Assembly: GCF_003574425.1 (NCBI RefSeq)
Contig: NZ_QLIU01000064.1
Span: 1 to 64,000 of the forward strand
DNA: 64,000 nt
Reading direction: 5' to 3'
Origin: Cysteiniphilum halobium
GTDB lineage: Bacteria > Pseudomonadota > Gammaproteobacteria > Francisellales > Francisellaceae
The notes below the pieces were generated by a model, which did no database searches, had not been told where the DNA came from, and was given only the letters and a program-made list of their open reading frames with translations. The position numbers and the translations under genes were made by a program. Positions 8,093 through 16,436 of the stretch are shown one piece after another. The number at the start of each line of letters is the position of its first letter. The first letter of the stretch is position 1.

Positions 8093-9085
8093 TTACCATG
8101 AGATTTTAGACCGTGGTATATATTTATTTAGGAGCGCTTTATATTTCGCTTCTAAAACTTCCTTAGGTGGAAGCTCAGGAAGTTTTGAATACAAGTCTGC
8201 TTTTTGAAATGCTTTTAAAAGTGGTAATAAGTGCCAATCTTTTTCGGATGCAAGCATCTGGTAGCCATGACCACCAGTTTGAGGTGTGTGCCAAGGGTAG
8301 AATGAATGATAACGTAGAATATAAAGGGATTCATCGGGAAGATTACTTCCCTTTTCAGCTACCTTATAGATATATTCATCATGTCCAAAGCTCATGTCGA
8401 CTTGATCAAATCCACAAAATTTTGGATAGGCGCCAAAATGCGTATCTGAGGTCATATTATATATGTGGTAATCTGAAGACGACTTATAGTAGTTCTTATG
8501 CGAAAATACATTTTGAGGCTCAAATGGACAGGCAACGGGAAATGTGTCGCCTACAACAGACCATTGAGGTAACGCACCATAATCTGCTAATGTCATAATT
8601 TTTCCAAGGTCATGGATAAACCCAGTTAGAGGAAGCCATGACCAATCTTCAATATATGCATAGAGATTATTTAATGTAGCCTTTTCAAGATATAATGCTT
8701 GATACTTTTGAGGTAGGCTATCCCATTCATGGGAGCGAAATAAACCTTTGATACTTATATTGTCTTTTAGTTGATAATTGCTCTTTAGAAATTTATTTTG
8801 TACAGCTTCTGCCGTTTGGTAAGCATGTTCAATTTGTGGCAAATCATTGTCTGGGTCGCTCTCATCATGTACATTCTCTAAGAGTTTAAACACTTCATAA
8901 ACATCCATCTGTGGGTGAGGTAAAGCATAGTATTTTTGCTTCATTTTATGAACATATTCTCGTGTTTGATTTTCGTGCATCATGCGGTAGGTTCGCTCAA
9001 CACGTTCTTGAAATAGGCTATCTTCATAATTTCTAAATTCGCCAAAGCTATTATCACTTGGAGTCTTTGTTAACGTGGCTGACAT
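8093..9085 (-). CDS. myo-inositol oxygenase (MIOX)
   Basis: Di-iron oxygenase that opens myo-inositol to D-glucuronate using O2. The 330-residue protein carries the MIOX signatures IHDLGK, WSVVGDTFPV, FGHDEYIYKV, LRYHSFYPWHT and KADLYSK, and ends in ISW as animal and plant enzymes do. All six iron ligands of mouse MIOX have counterparts: H87, H158, D159, H235, H260 and D297. The spacing H87 to H158 is 71 residues instead of about 25, so there is an extra segment of roughly 45 residues (about 97-143). It lies 21 bp downstream of a sugar porter and ends a minus-strand series encoding the whole glucuronate route, which supports inositol breakdown as its job. MIOX is common in eukaryotes and sparse in bacteria. 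Confidence 0.95.
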   Translation of the reverse strand: MSATLTKTPSDNSFGEFRNYEDSLFQERVERTYRMMHENQTREYVHKMKQKYYALPHPQMDVYEVFKLLENVHDESDPDNDLPQIEHAYQTAEAVQNKFLKSNYQLKDNISIKGLFRSHEWDSLPQKYQALYLEKATLNNLYAYIEDWSWLPLTGFIHDLGKIMTLADYGALPQWSVVGDTFPVACPFEPQNVFSHKNYYKSSSDYHIYNMTSDTHFGAYPKFCGFDQVDMSFGHDEYIYKVAEKGSNLPDESLYILRYHSFYPWHTPQTGGHGYQMLASEKDWHLLPLLKAFQKADLYSKLPELPPKEVLEAKYKALLNKYIPRSKISW

Positions 9086-9106
9086 AATGATTTCCTCGTT
9101 CTATAT

Positions 9107-10495
9107 TTATTGTATGGCATTACCTAGGTTTTTTAGTTTTATTCCGGAGTTTAGATTGTCTTCAATGGTTTCTAATTCAATATTTTTTGTCTCAGGGACA
9201 AAAAAGTATGTAATAACACAGCAAATAATTGCAACAAGAGCGTATAGACTAAAAGTAGTTGAAACACCAAGCTCATTTAAAATTGTTAAAAAAGTAGCTG
9301 CAACAACAAAGTTTGCTAACCATTGAATGGATGTAACAAAGCTCATGCATGCGCCACGCACATCAAGTGGGAAAATCTCTGAAATAATTAACCAAAAGAG
9401 TGAACCAACACTAACACAATAGCCAATAACATAAACGATTAAGCAAATAAGCGCCATATATGCCACTAAGGTTGAGCTGGTAGCGTTATGTAAAAAGTAG
9501 CTCATTAAAAGTAAGCTAATTGCGGCTAGAGCAGATCCAATAAATAGAAAAAGTCGTCTACCAAGTTTATCGATAAAGATAATTGTTACGACAGTAAAGA
9601 CGAAATTAACCATGCCAAGAACCATAGTCATAAACATTTGTGTTTCATTGCCCTTAAAGCCAATACTTGCCATAATGTGAGGTCCATAATACATTACAGT
9701 ATTAATGCCAAAAAACTGTTGGAATACGCCAAGACCAAGGCCTAGATATAAAACAGGCCTTACTCTTTTGCTAAAAATAGCTTTAAAGTTAGCTTTATTA
9801 ACATTCAATGTATTCTCTAAATGCTTTAGCTCATGTAGTGCTTCTTCTGCGGTATTTCTAATCTTATTAAGTGTTTTATGTGCCTGCTCTTTTTTGCCTT
9901 TAGAAACAAGCCACTTAGGAGAATAAGGCATAAGGATCATTCCAGCAAAGAGTAAAAATGCAGGAATTATGCCGGATAAAATCATAGCTTGCCAATTGCC
10001 TGTCGTGGTGAATGCATACCCAATCATAAAGGCAAGTACTTGCCCTCCGGTTAAAAAAGCGCCATTCCATAATACGAGAGATCCTCTGTTTTTAGGTGGT
10101 GCAACTTCAGCAATAAATAGTGGTGCTGCGTATGATGCAATACCAATAGCAAAGCCAAGAATAAAACGCCCTACAATAATCATTTCAATGCTTATGGGAA
10201 AGGCGGCAATAAGTGTTCCTAGAATAAATACGATGCCTGTCGTTACCATGACTCGCTTTCGACCAAACTTATCTGTAAATCGACCACTTAATAAGGCGCC
10301 AAAGAAAGCGCCCAGTACACAGAAGCTCACAATCAATTCGATTTGCCAGTTAGTAGCAGAGAAATCCTGTTGGATAAATGTTGTAGCACCTGCAATAATA
10401 GAGGTGTCAAACCCAAATAATAATCCCCCTAAAGCGGCAACAGCAACAATTAAAATAACATAGCGGTTAAGCTTACTAACTTCTTTTAAAGACAT
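9107..10495 (-). CDS. sugar-porter-family MFS transporter, probable myo-inositol carrier
   Basis: A 462-residue permease with 12 predicted membrane segments. Sugar-porter hallmarks are GGLLFGFDTSIIAGA in TM1, GRFTDKFGRKR in the loop 2-3 motif (about residues 81-91), PYSPKWLVSKGK before the central loop, QQFFGINTVMYYGP in TM7, and PETKNIELETIE at the C-terminus. The family uses H+ symport or facilitated diffusion of hexoses, pentoses and inositols. Because MIOX follows after 21 bp, myo-inositol is the most likely substrate, as for IolT; glucuronate is an alternative. A predicted promoter (10528-10556) lies 33 bp before the ATG, so this gene and MIOX probably form their own transcript. Confidence 0.93.
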   Translation of the reverse strand: MSLKEVSKLNRYVILIVAVAALGGLLFGFDTSIIAGATTFIQQDFSATNWQIELIVSFCVLGAFFGALLSGRFTDKFGRKRVMVTTGIVFILGTLIAAFPISIEMIIVGRFILGFAIGIASYAAPLFIAEVAPPKNRGSLVLWNGAFLTGGQVLAFMIGYAFTTTGNWQAMILSGIIPAFLLFAGMILMPYSPKWLVSKGKKEQAHKTLNKIRNTAEEALHELKHLENTLNVNKANFKAIFSKRVRPVLYLGLGLGVFQQFFGINTVMYYGPHIMASIGFKGNETQMFMTMVLGMVNFVFTVVTIIFIDKLGRRLFLFIGSALAAISLLLMSYFLHNATSSTLVAYMALICLIVYVIGYCVSVGSLFWLIISEIFPLDVRGACMSFVTSIQWLANFVVAATFLTILNELGVSTTFSLYALVAIICCVITYFFVPETKNIELETIEDNLNSGIKLKNLGNAIQ

Positions 10496-10527
10496 TTAGA
10501 CTCCCCATAAATTTTCAAAGCTATTTG

Positions 10528-10556
10528 ATTTTATCCAATTTGAAATTAAATTACAA
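10528..10556 (-). promoter_or_regulatory. predicted promoter of sugar porter-MIOX operon
   Basis: On the minus strand TTGTAA (10551-10556), a 17-bp spacer and TAAAAT (10528-10533). An imperfect dyad AATTTG-N11-CAAATT (10537-10559) covers the -35 element and may be an operator. Prediction only. Confidence 0.5.
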
Positions 10557-10632
10557 ATTACTGACGAGCAATGTAATTAAGTGAATTTTATTTTCTTTGT
10601 AGCATTAAGTTGCGCGTTTAAAGGATGCGCTT

Positions 10633-12033
10633 TTAAAGCTTAAATAAGCGCTTGGATTGATGATAAGTGATATCTGTAGCAATGCGCTGAGCATCGTTAA
10701 AGGATATGCGTTCATTGACTACTTGCTTTGCAAGGTAATGACTATCAACTCGTCTTGCAATATCATGCCTTACTGGAATAGATAAAAGTGCTCTAGTGTC
10801 GTCAATAAAACCGGTTGTATTATAAAAACCAGCGATCTCTGTTGTTGCCTCCCTAAAACGCATCATGCCTTCGGGAGAGTCATTAAACCACCATGGTGGG
10901 CCTAAAAATACGCTAGGATAATGTCCAGCTAGTGGGGCAAGCTCTCTAGAGTAAACAGATTCATCCATTGTAAATAGAATAAGCCTAAAATTTTTATCAT
11001 TTCCCACTTTGTTTAGCAAGGGATAGAGCCCATTAACATAGTCACATTTTTGAGGAATGTCACAACCCTTATCATGGCCAAATTTAGTCTGAATATATCT
11101 ATTATGGTTACGCATACACCCAGCATGAATCTGCATGACAAGTCCATCATCAGCTGCCATTTTCGCCATTTCAGTGAGCATTTGTCCGCTGAAAGTGCGT
11201 TTATCATTCCAGTCGGCAGTATTATGAATAATGCGTTGGAACAAACTCTCAGCCTGTTGCTCTGATAAGTCAAAACTTTGGGGAATACTTACACCATGAT
11301 CTGTTGCTGTTGCTCCATTTTCTTTAAAATATAACCGCCTTTGGCGTAGAATATCTAGAAATGCTTTAAAGTCAGTTATTTCAAAGTCAAGTGATTCGCC
11401 AAGCTTATGAATATTCTGATGAACTGGGTGAAGCTCAGGATTGGTAACAGTATCTGGGCGAAATGTTGGAATAATTTTACATGAAAAAGGATTATTACGA
11501 ATCAATTGATGGTCATAGAGTGTGTCATCGATATTATCAGTGGTAGCAATTACTTCAATATTATAGCGTTTACAAATACCTTGAGGTAGGAACTCATCTT
11601 TTTGTAAGGATTGGTAGATATGTTGATAAATTGAAGTAGCATTGTTAGGTGTTAGAGTTTCATCAATACCAAAAATTGTTTTTAGTTGGGCATCAAACCA
11701 AAGTCCTACTTGTGTGCCTGCAAATAAATACCAGTGCTTTGCAACACTTTCCCATATAACATGAGGGTCTGTTTCACAGTTGCTATTATCTTTGGGTTGA
11801 ATACCAAAGTCTTCTAATTTTAACCCTTGGGAATAAAACATACGATAAATATAATGATCAGGTTTAATAAGGAGTTCAACTGGGTTACTAAAGGGTTTAT
11901 TTTCAGCAAACCATTTAGGGTCAGTATGACCGTGAGGACTTACAATGGGTAAGCCTTTAATGTCATGATAAATTCCAAGTGCGATCTCACGCAATCTTTG
12001 CTGTGAGGGAAAAAGTGTCATATCTGTAAACAT
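10633..12033 (-). CDS. uxaC: glucuronate (uronate) isomerase
   Basis: Isomerises D-glucuronate to D-fructuronate (and galacturonate to tagaturonate). The 466-residue protein has the amidohydrolase-type metal motif SPHGHTDPKWF near residue 34, the conserved MQIHAGCMRNHN segment, and the C-terminal block GFIDDTRALLSIPVRHDIARR typical of UxaC. The ATG at 12033 has AAAGG six bases upstream; an internal ATG at 12021 is a possible alternative. It follows kdgA by 37 bp on the minus strand and is the last gene of the uxuB-uxuA-kdgK-kdgA-uxaC series. It is the entry step for glucuronate made by the MIOX encoded next to it. Confidence 0.96.
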   Translation of the reverse strand: MFTDMTLFPSQQRLREIALGIYHDIKGLPIVSPHGHTDPKWFAENKPFSNPVELLIKPDHYIYRMFYSQGLKLEDFGIQPKDNSNCETDPHVIWESVAKHWYLFAGTQVGLWFDAQLKTIFGIDETLTPNNATSIYQHIYQSLQKDEFLPQGICKRYNIEVIATTDNIDDTLYDHQLIRNNPFSCKIIPTFRPDTVTNPELHPVHQNIHKLGESLDFEITDFKAFLDILRQRRLYFKENGATATDHGVSIPQSFDLSEQQAESLFQRIIHNTADWNDKRTFSGQMLTEMAKMAADDGLVMQIHAGCMRNHNRYIQTKFGHDKGCDIPQKCDYVNGLYPLLNKVGNDKNFRLILFTMDESVYSRELAPLAGHYPSVFLGPPWWFNDSPEGMMRFREATTEIAGFYNTTGFIDDTRALLSIPVRHDIARRVDSHYLAKQVVNERISFNDAQRIATDITYHQSKRLFKL

Positions 12034-12070
12034 AAAATGCCTTTATATTAAGATGGATTTAATTAATTCT

Positions 12071-12622
12071 TTAAATAGATGAGCTACCTATTGCAATAAC
12101 ATTATCAAGTGATAAATAGTCTGACTTATTGTGTTTATTAATGCCCCCTGTGGCGCAAAATTTCATTTTTGGGAATACGCTTGCATAGCTTTTTAATACT
12201 TCAAGACCGTTCATTGGTACTGCCGGGAAAAATTTAGCGCAGTGTATGCCAAAGCTCTGTAATGTCATAATTTCATGCGGAGTAATCGCACCAGGCAAAT
12301 AGGAAATGTTATTCTCCTTGGCATAGTTTAAAAGATCAGGAATAAATCCAGGAGAAACTTGAAACTTTACGCCAATTTTGTGGCAGATGCTCATTTGCTC
12401 TACAGAGGTAATTGTGCCAACACCAATCGTGAACTCTGAAAAGGATGTGTCTTTAACAATCTCTCTTAGAATATGAAGTGCGTTTTGTGATCTAAGTGTG
12501 AACTCAACAATACGTATTTGCTTATTTCTGAGTTCTTCTAAATATTGATAAGCTGCGTCTAATGTCTCAATTGATGCAACAGGGATAATAGAGTGCTTTT
12601 TGAGTGTCTCAATAAGATTCAT
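12071..12622 (-). CDS. kdgA: 2-keto-3-deoxy-6-phosphogluconate aldolase, short C-terminus
   Basis: Splits KDPG into pyruvate and glyceraldehyde-3-phosphate. The open frame runs from 12754, but that upstream part lies inside kdgK; the ATG at 12622 gives the family start MNLIETLKKHSIIPV. The catalytic Schiff-base lysine is in CAKFFPA, the general-base glutamate in IVEFTLRS, and phosphate-binding glycines are in CATGGI and IAIGSSS. The product has only 183 residues and stops directly after the phosphate loop. Usual family members (about 200-213) continue with a final helix of 20-30 residues. It starts 4 bp after the kdgK stop. The truncation may matter for trimer packing; whether it is functional is open. 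Confidence 0.9.
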   Translation of the reverse strand: MNLIETLKKHSIIPVASIETLDAAYQYLEELRNKQIRIVEFTLRSQNALHILREIVKDTSFSEFTIGVGTITSVEQMSICHKIGVKFQVSPGFIPDLLNYAKENNISYLPGAITPHEIMTLQSFGIHCAKFFPAVPMNGLEVLKSYASVFPKMKFCATGGINKHNKSDYLSLDNVIAIGSSSI

Positions 12623-12626
12623 AGTA

Positions 12627-13589
12627 TTAGACCTCTTGGGTATATTTTTGTAGTTGTTGGCAGTATTTTTTTGTAATGCTTTTATCAATAATGGCGCCTT
12701 TATGCTGAATAATTTCGGCTGCAAAGCTTTGGGCAAATCTGCATGCGGACTCAATATCTAATTGGCAAGATAGTGCAGCAAGGTACGCACTATTAAAACT
12801 ATCTCCAGCAGCTGTGGTATCAACTGGCTGTGATACTATTATCTCAGGAGTAATAGAGAGTAATTGATTATTATGATAACAAAGTGTTGGCATTGGACCT
12901 TGCTTAATAACAATATCTTTGATGCCATAAGCCTTGTAGCGCTTCAATGTATCAAATGAATCATTATCTTTAAAAAGAAGTTTTTCATCATCAAAAGTCG
13001 TAATGACCAAATCGCAAAGTGGTAAAAATTTATCTAAAGTAGCATGGGTCTCGCTTGGGTTTTGCCAGCATTTAGGGCGATAGTTTAAATCAAAAATAAT
13101 ACGCCTATTCCCAAGCTGCTTATGCGCTGATAACCAGTCAGACAATACTTTTAGCTGTATAGCATCCCAGCGTGAAAGAGAAATACCAGATAAATAAATA
13201 TCGTGATAGGACTGTGAAAGTTGCGCAAGCATTTTTGGCTTAGTGTATAAAAAAAGTGATCTTACAGGTGCGTTGTCACGCCAATAGTAGAATGACCTTT
13301 CGCCTTTACCATCGGTTTGGATCGCATATAAACCAGGTAGCATATTTGGAATTTGAATGATTGAAGTCGTATCAATATGCTCGTTTTGAAAGCTATCAAT
13401 TAAGTTATTTGATAATACATCATTGCCAAGTGCAGTAAGAAAGCCAGTCTTATTTGAAGTTAGCCGACTATAATATATGGCTGTATTAAGGACGTCACCA
13501 CCATAATTTAATTGGCTATTTCGCTGAAATGAAAGTGATCCGCTTAACTCCAGCATGCATTCGCCAACAACTAATAAACTTCTGTGCAT
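12627..13589 (-). CDS. kdgK: 2-dehydro-3-deoxygluconokinase
   Basis: PfkB-family kinase that phosphorylates KDG to KDPG. The frame is open from 13646 but the ATG at 13589 starts the family N-terminus MHRSLLVVGECMLEL and avoids overlap with uxuA. Family features in the 320-residue product are GGDVLNTAIYYSRL (substrate-side glycines), the IIFDLNYRPKCW strand, and the ATP/anion-hole signature TTAAGDSFNSAYLA near residues 270-283. It sits one base after uxuA and 4 bp before kdgA, so translation of the three is probably coupled. It supplies the substrate for KdgA. Confidence 0.94.
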   Translation of the reverse strand: MHRSLLVVGECMLELSGSLSFQRNSQLNYGGDVLNTAIYYSRLTSNKTGFLTALGNDVLSNNLIDSFQNEHIDTTSIIQIPNMLPGLYAIQTDGKGERSFYYWRDNAPVRSLFLYTKPKMLAQLSQSYHDIYLSGISLSRWDAIQLKVLSDWLSAHKQLGNRRIIFDLNYRPKCWQNPSETHATLDKFLPLCDLVITTFDDEKLLFKDNDSFDTLKRYKAYGIKDIVIKQGPMPTLCYHNNQLLSITPEIIVSQPVDTTAAGDSFNSAYLAALSCQLDIESACRFAQSFAAEIIQHKGAIIDKSITKKYCQQLQKYTQEV

Positions 13590-13590
13590 G

Positions 13591-14775
13591 TCAATTACTC
13601 TCAAGTTCTCTTGCCACAGCATATGCAACACCTCGCACTTCTGCAAGACCCTTTAAGCGACCAATACATGAATAACCGGGATTGGTTTGTTTATGTAGGT
13701 CATCTAACATCTGATGTCCATGGTCAGGCCGCATATAAATATTGTGTGAGCGTTTTTCTATATTTAGGATTTCTTTGACTAATGCATACATATCGGTATT
13801 ACCATCTAAGTGATCTGCTTCGAAAAAGCTGCGATCGTCTTTACTTAAGCGTACATTTCTTAAGTGCGTAAAATAAATACGATCTCCAAATTCTTTGGCA
13901 AGTGCTGGTAAGTCATTATCTGCGCGGGCACCAAGAGAGCCGGCACATAGTGTAATACCATTTGCTTTAGAAGGGAGTTTTTTAAATAACCAACGATAAT
14001 CTTCAGCAACAGAAATAACACGCGGTAGGCCAAAAATTTCAAAAGGAGGATCATCTGGATGGATGGCAAGTTTTGTCCCAACTGATTCTGCTACGGGCAA
14101 AACACGCTCCAGGAAATAACATAAATTCTTTTTAAGTGCTTCTCTTGAAATAGAGTGATATTCATCAAGTGCATTTTGAAAGTCTTGTATTGAAAAGCTT
14201 TCTTCTGCTCCTGGAAGTCCTGCAATAATAGTTTTAGTTAAAGTCTCTTTTTGCTCATTGGATAAGGAAGTGTAATACTCCAGAGCCTTATTTTGAATGC
14301 ATTGACTATAATCTTTTTTTGCATTTGATCTCTTTAAAATATGGATATCAAAGGCAGCTAGTGCTTTTTCATCAAAAGAGAGCGCCTTTACACCATTTGG
14401 TAGTTGTAACGCTAAGTCTGTGCGAGTCCAATCTAAAATGGGCATAAAGTTATAGATGATTAAGTGTATCCCACAATTTGCTAGATTTTTGATACTTTGA
14501 CAGTAATTGTCGATGAGTTGATTACGTGTTGGGAGTCCCTTTTTAATTGCTTCATGTACCGGAACTGATTCTACTATTGACCATTGCAGGTTGGTAGCGC
14601 CATGATATTGAGAATGAGAAACTTCATATTGACGTTTCTTAATCTCACTCACTGGCCATACTTCTCCGTTAGGGATATGATGCAGGGCAGTTACAATGTC
14701 ACTGACACCTGTTTGCATAATATCCTCTATTGAAACAGGGTCTGCTGGTCCATACCAGCGCCAGGATTCTATCAT
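13591..14775 (-). CDS. uxuA: mannonate dehydratase
   Basis: Removes water from D-mannonate to give 2-keto-3-deoxygluconate. At 394 residues it matches the E. coli enzyme in length and motifs: ESWRWYGPADPVS at the N-terminus, HPDDPPFEIFGLPR, AGSLGARADNDL, YFTHLRN, MRPDHGHQMLDD and TNPGYSCIGRLKGLAEVRGV. The metal-binding Cys/His/Asp residues in these blocks are present. Its ATG overlaps the uxuB stop by 4 bp (ATGA) and its stop lies one base before kdgK, a tight operon arrangement. Confidence 0.97.
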   Translation of the reverse strand: MIESWRWYGPADPVSIEDIMQTGVSDIVTALHHIPNGEVWPVSEIKKRQYEVSHSQYHGATNLQWSIVESVPVHEAIKKGLPTRNQLIDNYCQSIKNLANCGIHLIIYNFMPILDWTRTDLALQLPNGVKALSFDEKALAAFDIHILKRSNAKKDYSQCIQNKALEYYTSLSNEQKETLTKTIIAGLPGAEESFSIQDFQNALDEYHSISREALKKNLCYFLERVLPVAESVGTKLAIHPDDPPFEIFGLPRVISVAEDYRWLFKKLPSKANGITLCAGSLGARADNDLPALAKEFGDRIYFTHLRNVRLSKDDRSFFEADHLDGNTDMYALVKEILNIEKRSHNIYMRPDHGHQMLDDLHKQTNPGYSCIGRLKGLAEVRGVAYAVARELESN

Positions 14776-16235
14776 TGTTTCACCTTAATTAATTCTCTTG
14801 TTGTACTTATATTTTCCAATAAATCTTGAATACAACTTAGTGTACCTTGCTGCTTAATAGATTTAATGTAGTTGAGGACTTTTTCTTTAAGCGCAATATT
14901 TTCTCTAAGACTGCTGGAGAAAACTTTGTCCAATGCGAAATAGTGTTCAACGATCTGGTATGCATTGGTGTATGGATTGTCAAAAAAGCCAAATTGATGC
15001 TTCAGTGGATCATTAACCATAAGTATATTGCCATGATCATCATACCCTTGAGTAAATATAATCCATGCTGCAATACCTAAAGCATATAAATCATAGTTTT
15101 GTTGCTTATCAATTAGTTGGCACAAGTTATGCAGCCATCTTTGAGGAATTTTCTGAGAGCCATCTGCAGCAATTTGTTCAGTCTGGTGTGCTAGATGGGG
15201 GTTTTTAAAACGCTTAAGCAATTGATTTCGGTATTCCATAAGAGAAACTTCCTTAGGTAACCTTTTCACAAGTGGTGCAGCAACTGTTGTCATATAATAA
15301 TGGATGAGATTATAAATAAGAGGGTTGTTAATTGCATCACACACAGTTTTAAAACCAGCAAGTGATCCTAAATATGCAATAAGGCTATGAGCACCATTTA
15401 ACATAGTAAGTTTCATTGATTCAAATGGAGAAACATCATCGACAAATTGTACACCCACGCTCTCAAGAGGCGGCTTGTCACTGGCAAAATTATTTTCGAT
15501 TACCCATTGACTGAATTTCTCTGTTATGACTGGTACCAAATCAATATAGTCAATGTGCGCATGAACTTTCTTGAGGTCTTTATCAGTGACAGCAGGAACA
15601 ATCCTATCAACCATTGATGAGGGAAATGTGCAATGTGTTTTTATCCAGGCGCTAAATTCAGAATTAATTTTTTGCGCAAATGAAAGGATGGCTTGCCTGA
15701 GTATTTTTCCATTATTAGGCAAGTTATCGCAGCTGATGAGGGTAATACCTTTTTGATGACTTGTATAACGTTTATAAAGTCCCCAAACGGTGACCCCAAT
15801 AGCTGTTTTTGGTGATTTTTTGTTATTTATGTCATGAATAATATCAATGTGGTCTATCTGAAAAGTGTTATCTGACAGATTAGCATAATAACCTTTTTCA
15901 GTTACAGTGTAAGTAATAATTTTTGTAGAAGTATTAGCGATATAGTCAATTAACGCGTGAGATTTACCCTCTCCTGCAAATAGCGCTTTTTCTAGTGCGT
16001 GAATTTGATTGCAGATGAGATGACTATCGTCTTCTTCCAACAAGGTATATCGACAGTTTTGTTGATTTAAATGATCAATTAATGTTTTATTGCTACGAAT
16101 GGTTGCGCTAATGTAGTGCCATGTGGGAGATGCTTTACTTTTATTTGTAGTTTTTAACAACTCATTGAAGTAGTAAAGTTGGTGCGCACGATGAAAAGCG
16201 CCAAGCCCAATATGGACGGCATAAAAATGATTCAT
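14772..16235 (-). CDS. uxuB: D-mannonate oxidoreductase (fructuronate reductase)
   Basis: NAD-dependent reduction of D-fructuronate to D-mannonate; member of the long-chain polyol dehydrogenase family. The 487-residue product has the N-terminal nucleotide-binding start HIGLGAFHRAHQ, YTVTEKGYY, SCDNLPNNGKILR, the VDRIVPA block, and the catalytic KLTMLNGAHSLIAYLG with the family Lys, Asn and His. It is the first gene of the minus-strand uronate operon and overlaps uxuA by 4 bp. A divergent MFS gene starts 201 bp away, with a palindrome on the predicted -10 region. Mannitol or tagaturonate activity (UxaB) is excluded mainly by the neighbouring uxuA. Confidence 0.94.
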   Translation of the reverse strand: MNHFYAVHIGLGAFHRAHQLYYFNELLKTTNKSKASPTWHYISATIRSNKTLIDHLNQQNCRYTLLEEDDSHLICNQIHALEKALFAGEGKSHALIDYIANTSTKIITYTVTEKGYYANLSDNTFQIDHIDIIHDINNKKSPKTAIGVTVWGLYKRYTSHQKGITLISCDNLPNNGKILRQAILSFAQKINSEFSAWIKTHCTFPSSMVDRIVPAVTDKDLKKVHAHIDYIDLVPVITEKFSQWVIENNFASDKPPLESVGVQFVDDVSPFESMKLTMLNGAHSLIAYLGSLAGFKTVCDAINNPLIYNLIHYYMTTVAAPLVKRLPKEVSLMEYRNQLLKRFKNPHLAHQTEQIAADGSQKIPQRWLHNLCQLIDKQQNYDLYALGIAAWIIFTQGYDDHGNILMVNDPLKHQFGFFDNPYTNAYQIVEHYFALDKVFSSSLRENIALKEKVLNYIKSIKQQGTLSCIQDLLENISTTRELIKVKQ

Positions 16236-16271
16236 ATTGTCATAACATTAAAGAAGCATTGAATTGTAATT

Positions 16272-16285
16272 TCAGTATATACTGA
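16272..16285. promoter_or_regulatory. perfect 14-bp palindrome over the uxuB -10 region, candidate operator
   Basis: TCAGTATATACTGA is its own reverse complement. Read on the minus strand, TTGTAA (16298-16303) and the TATATACT inside the palindrome give a promoter with 16- to 18-bp spacing, so a bound repressor would cover the -10 box. No regulator gene lies in the cluster. Confidence 0.55.
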
Positions 16286-16385
16286 TTTGTTAGGATTTTA
16301 CAAACGGCGTTGCAAGCAAGTTAGCTTAATAAAATAGCTCAATCCAAATCTACAAAGAATTAACAGAATTATATAGGAATGACCA

Positions 16386-16402
16386 ATGCTATTTGATAGC
16401 AT
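16386..16402. promoter_or_regulatory. inverted repeat upstream of the MFS/hydrolase pair
   Basis: ATGCTAT-TTG-ATAGCAT, with perfect 7-bp arms and a 3-bp centre, 34 bp before the MFS start. Possible operator. The half GCTATTTGAT recurs at 10520-10529 near the sugar porter promoter. Confidence 0.4.
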
Positions 16403-16436
16403 GAAGCTTGCTTTTTAGTAATTTAGTTACATTAGT

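Noticed and set aside
8074-8097. GGTAAC/GTTACC hairpin at the MIOX stop codon as a terminator
   Set aside because: Six base pairs only and no T-run on the minus strand after it.
9969-10463. Plus-strand open frame of 164 codons inside the sugar porter gene
   Set aside because: Shadow of a hydrophobic transporter gene that has all family motifs on the minus strand.
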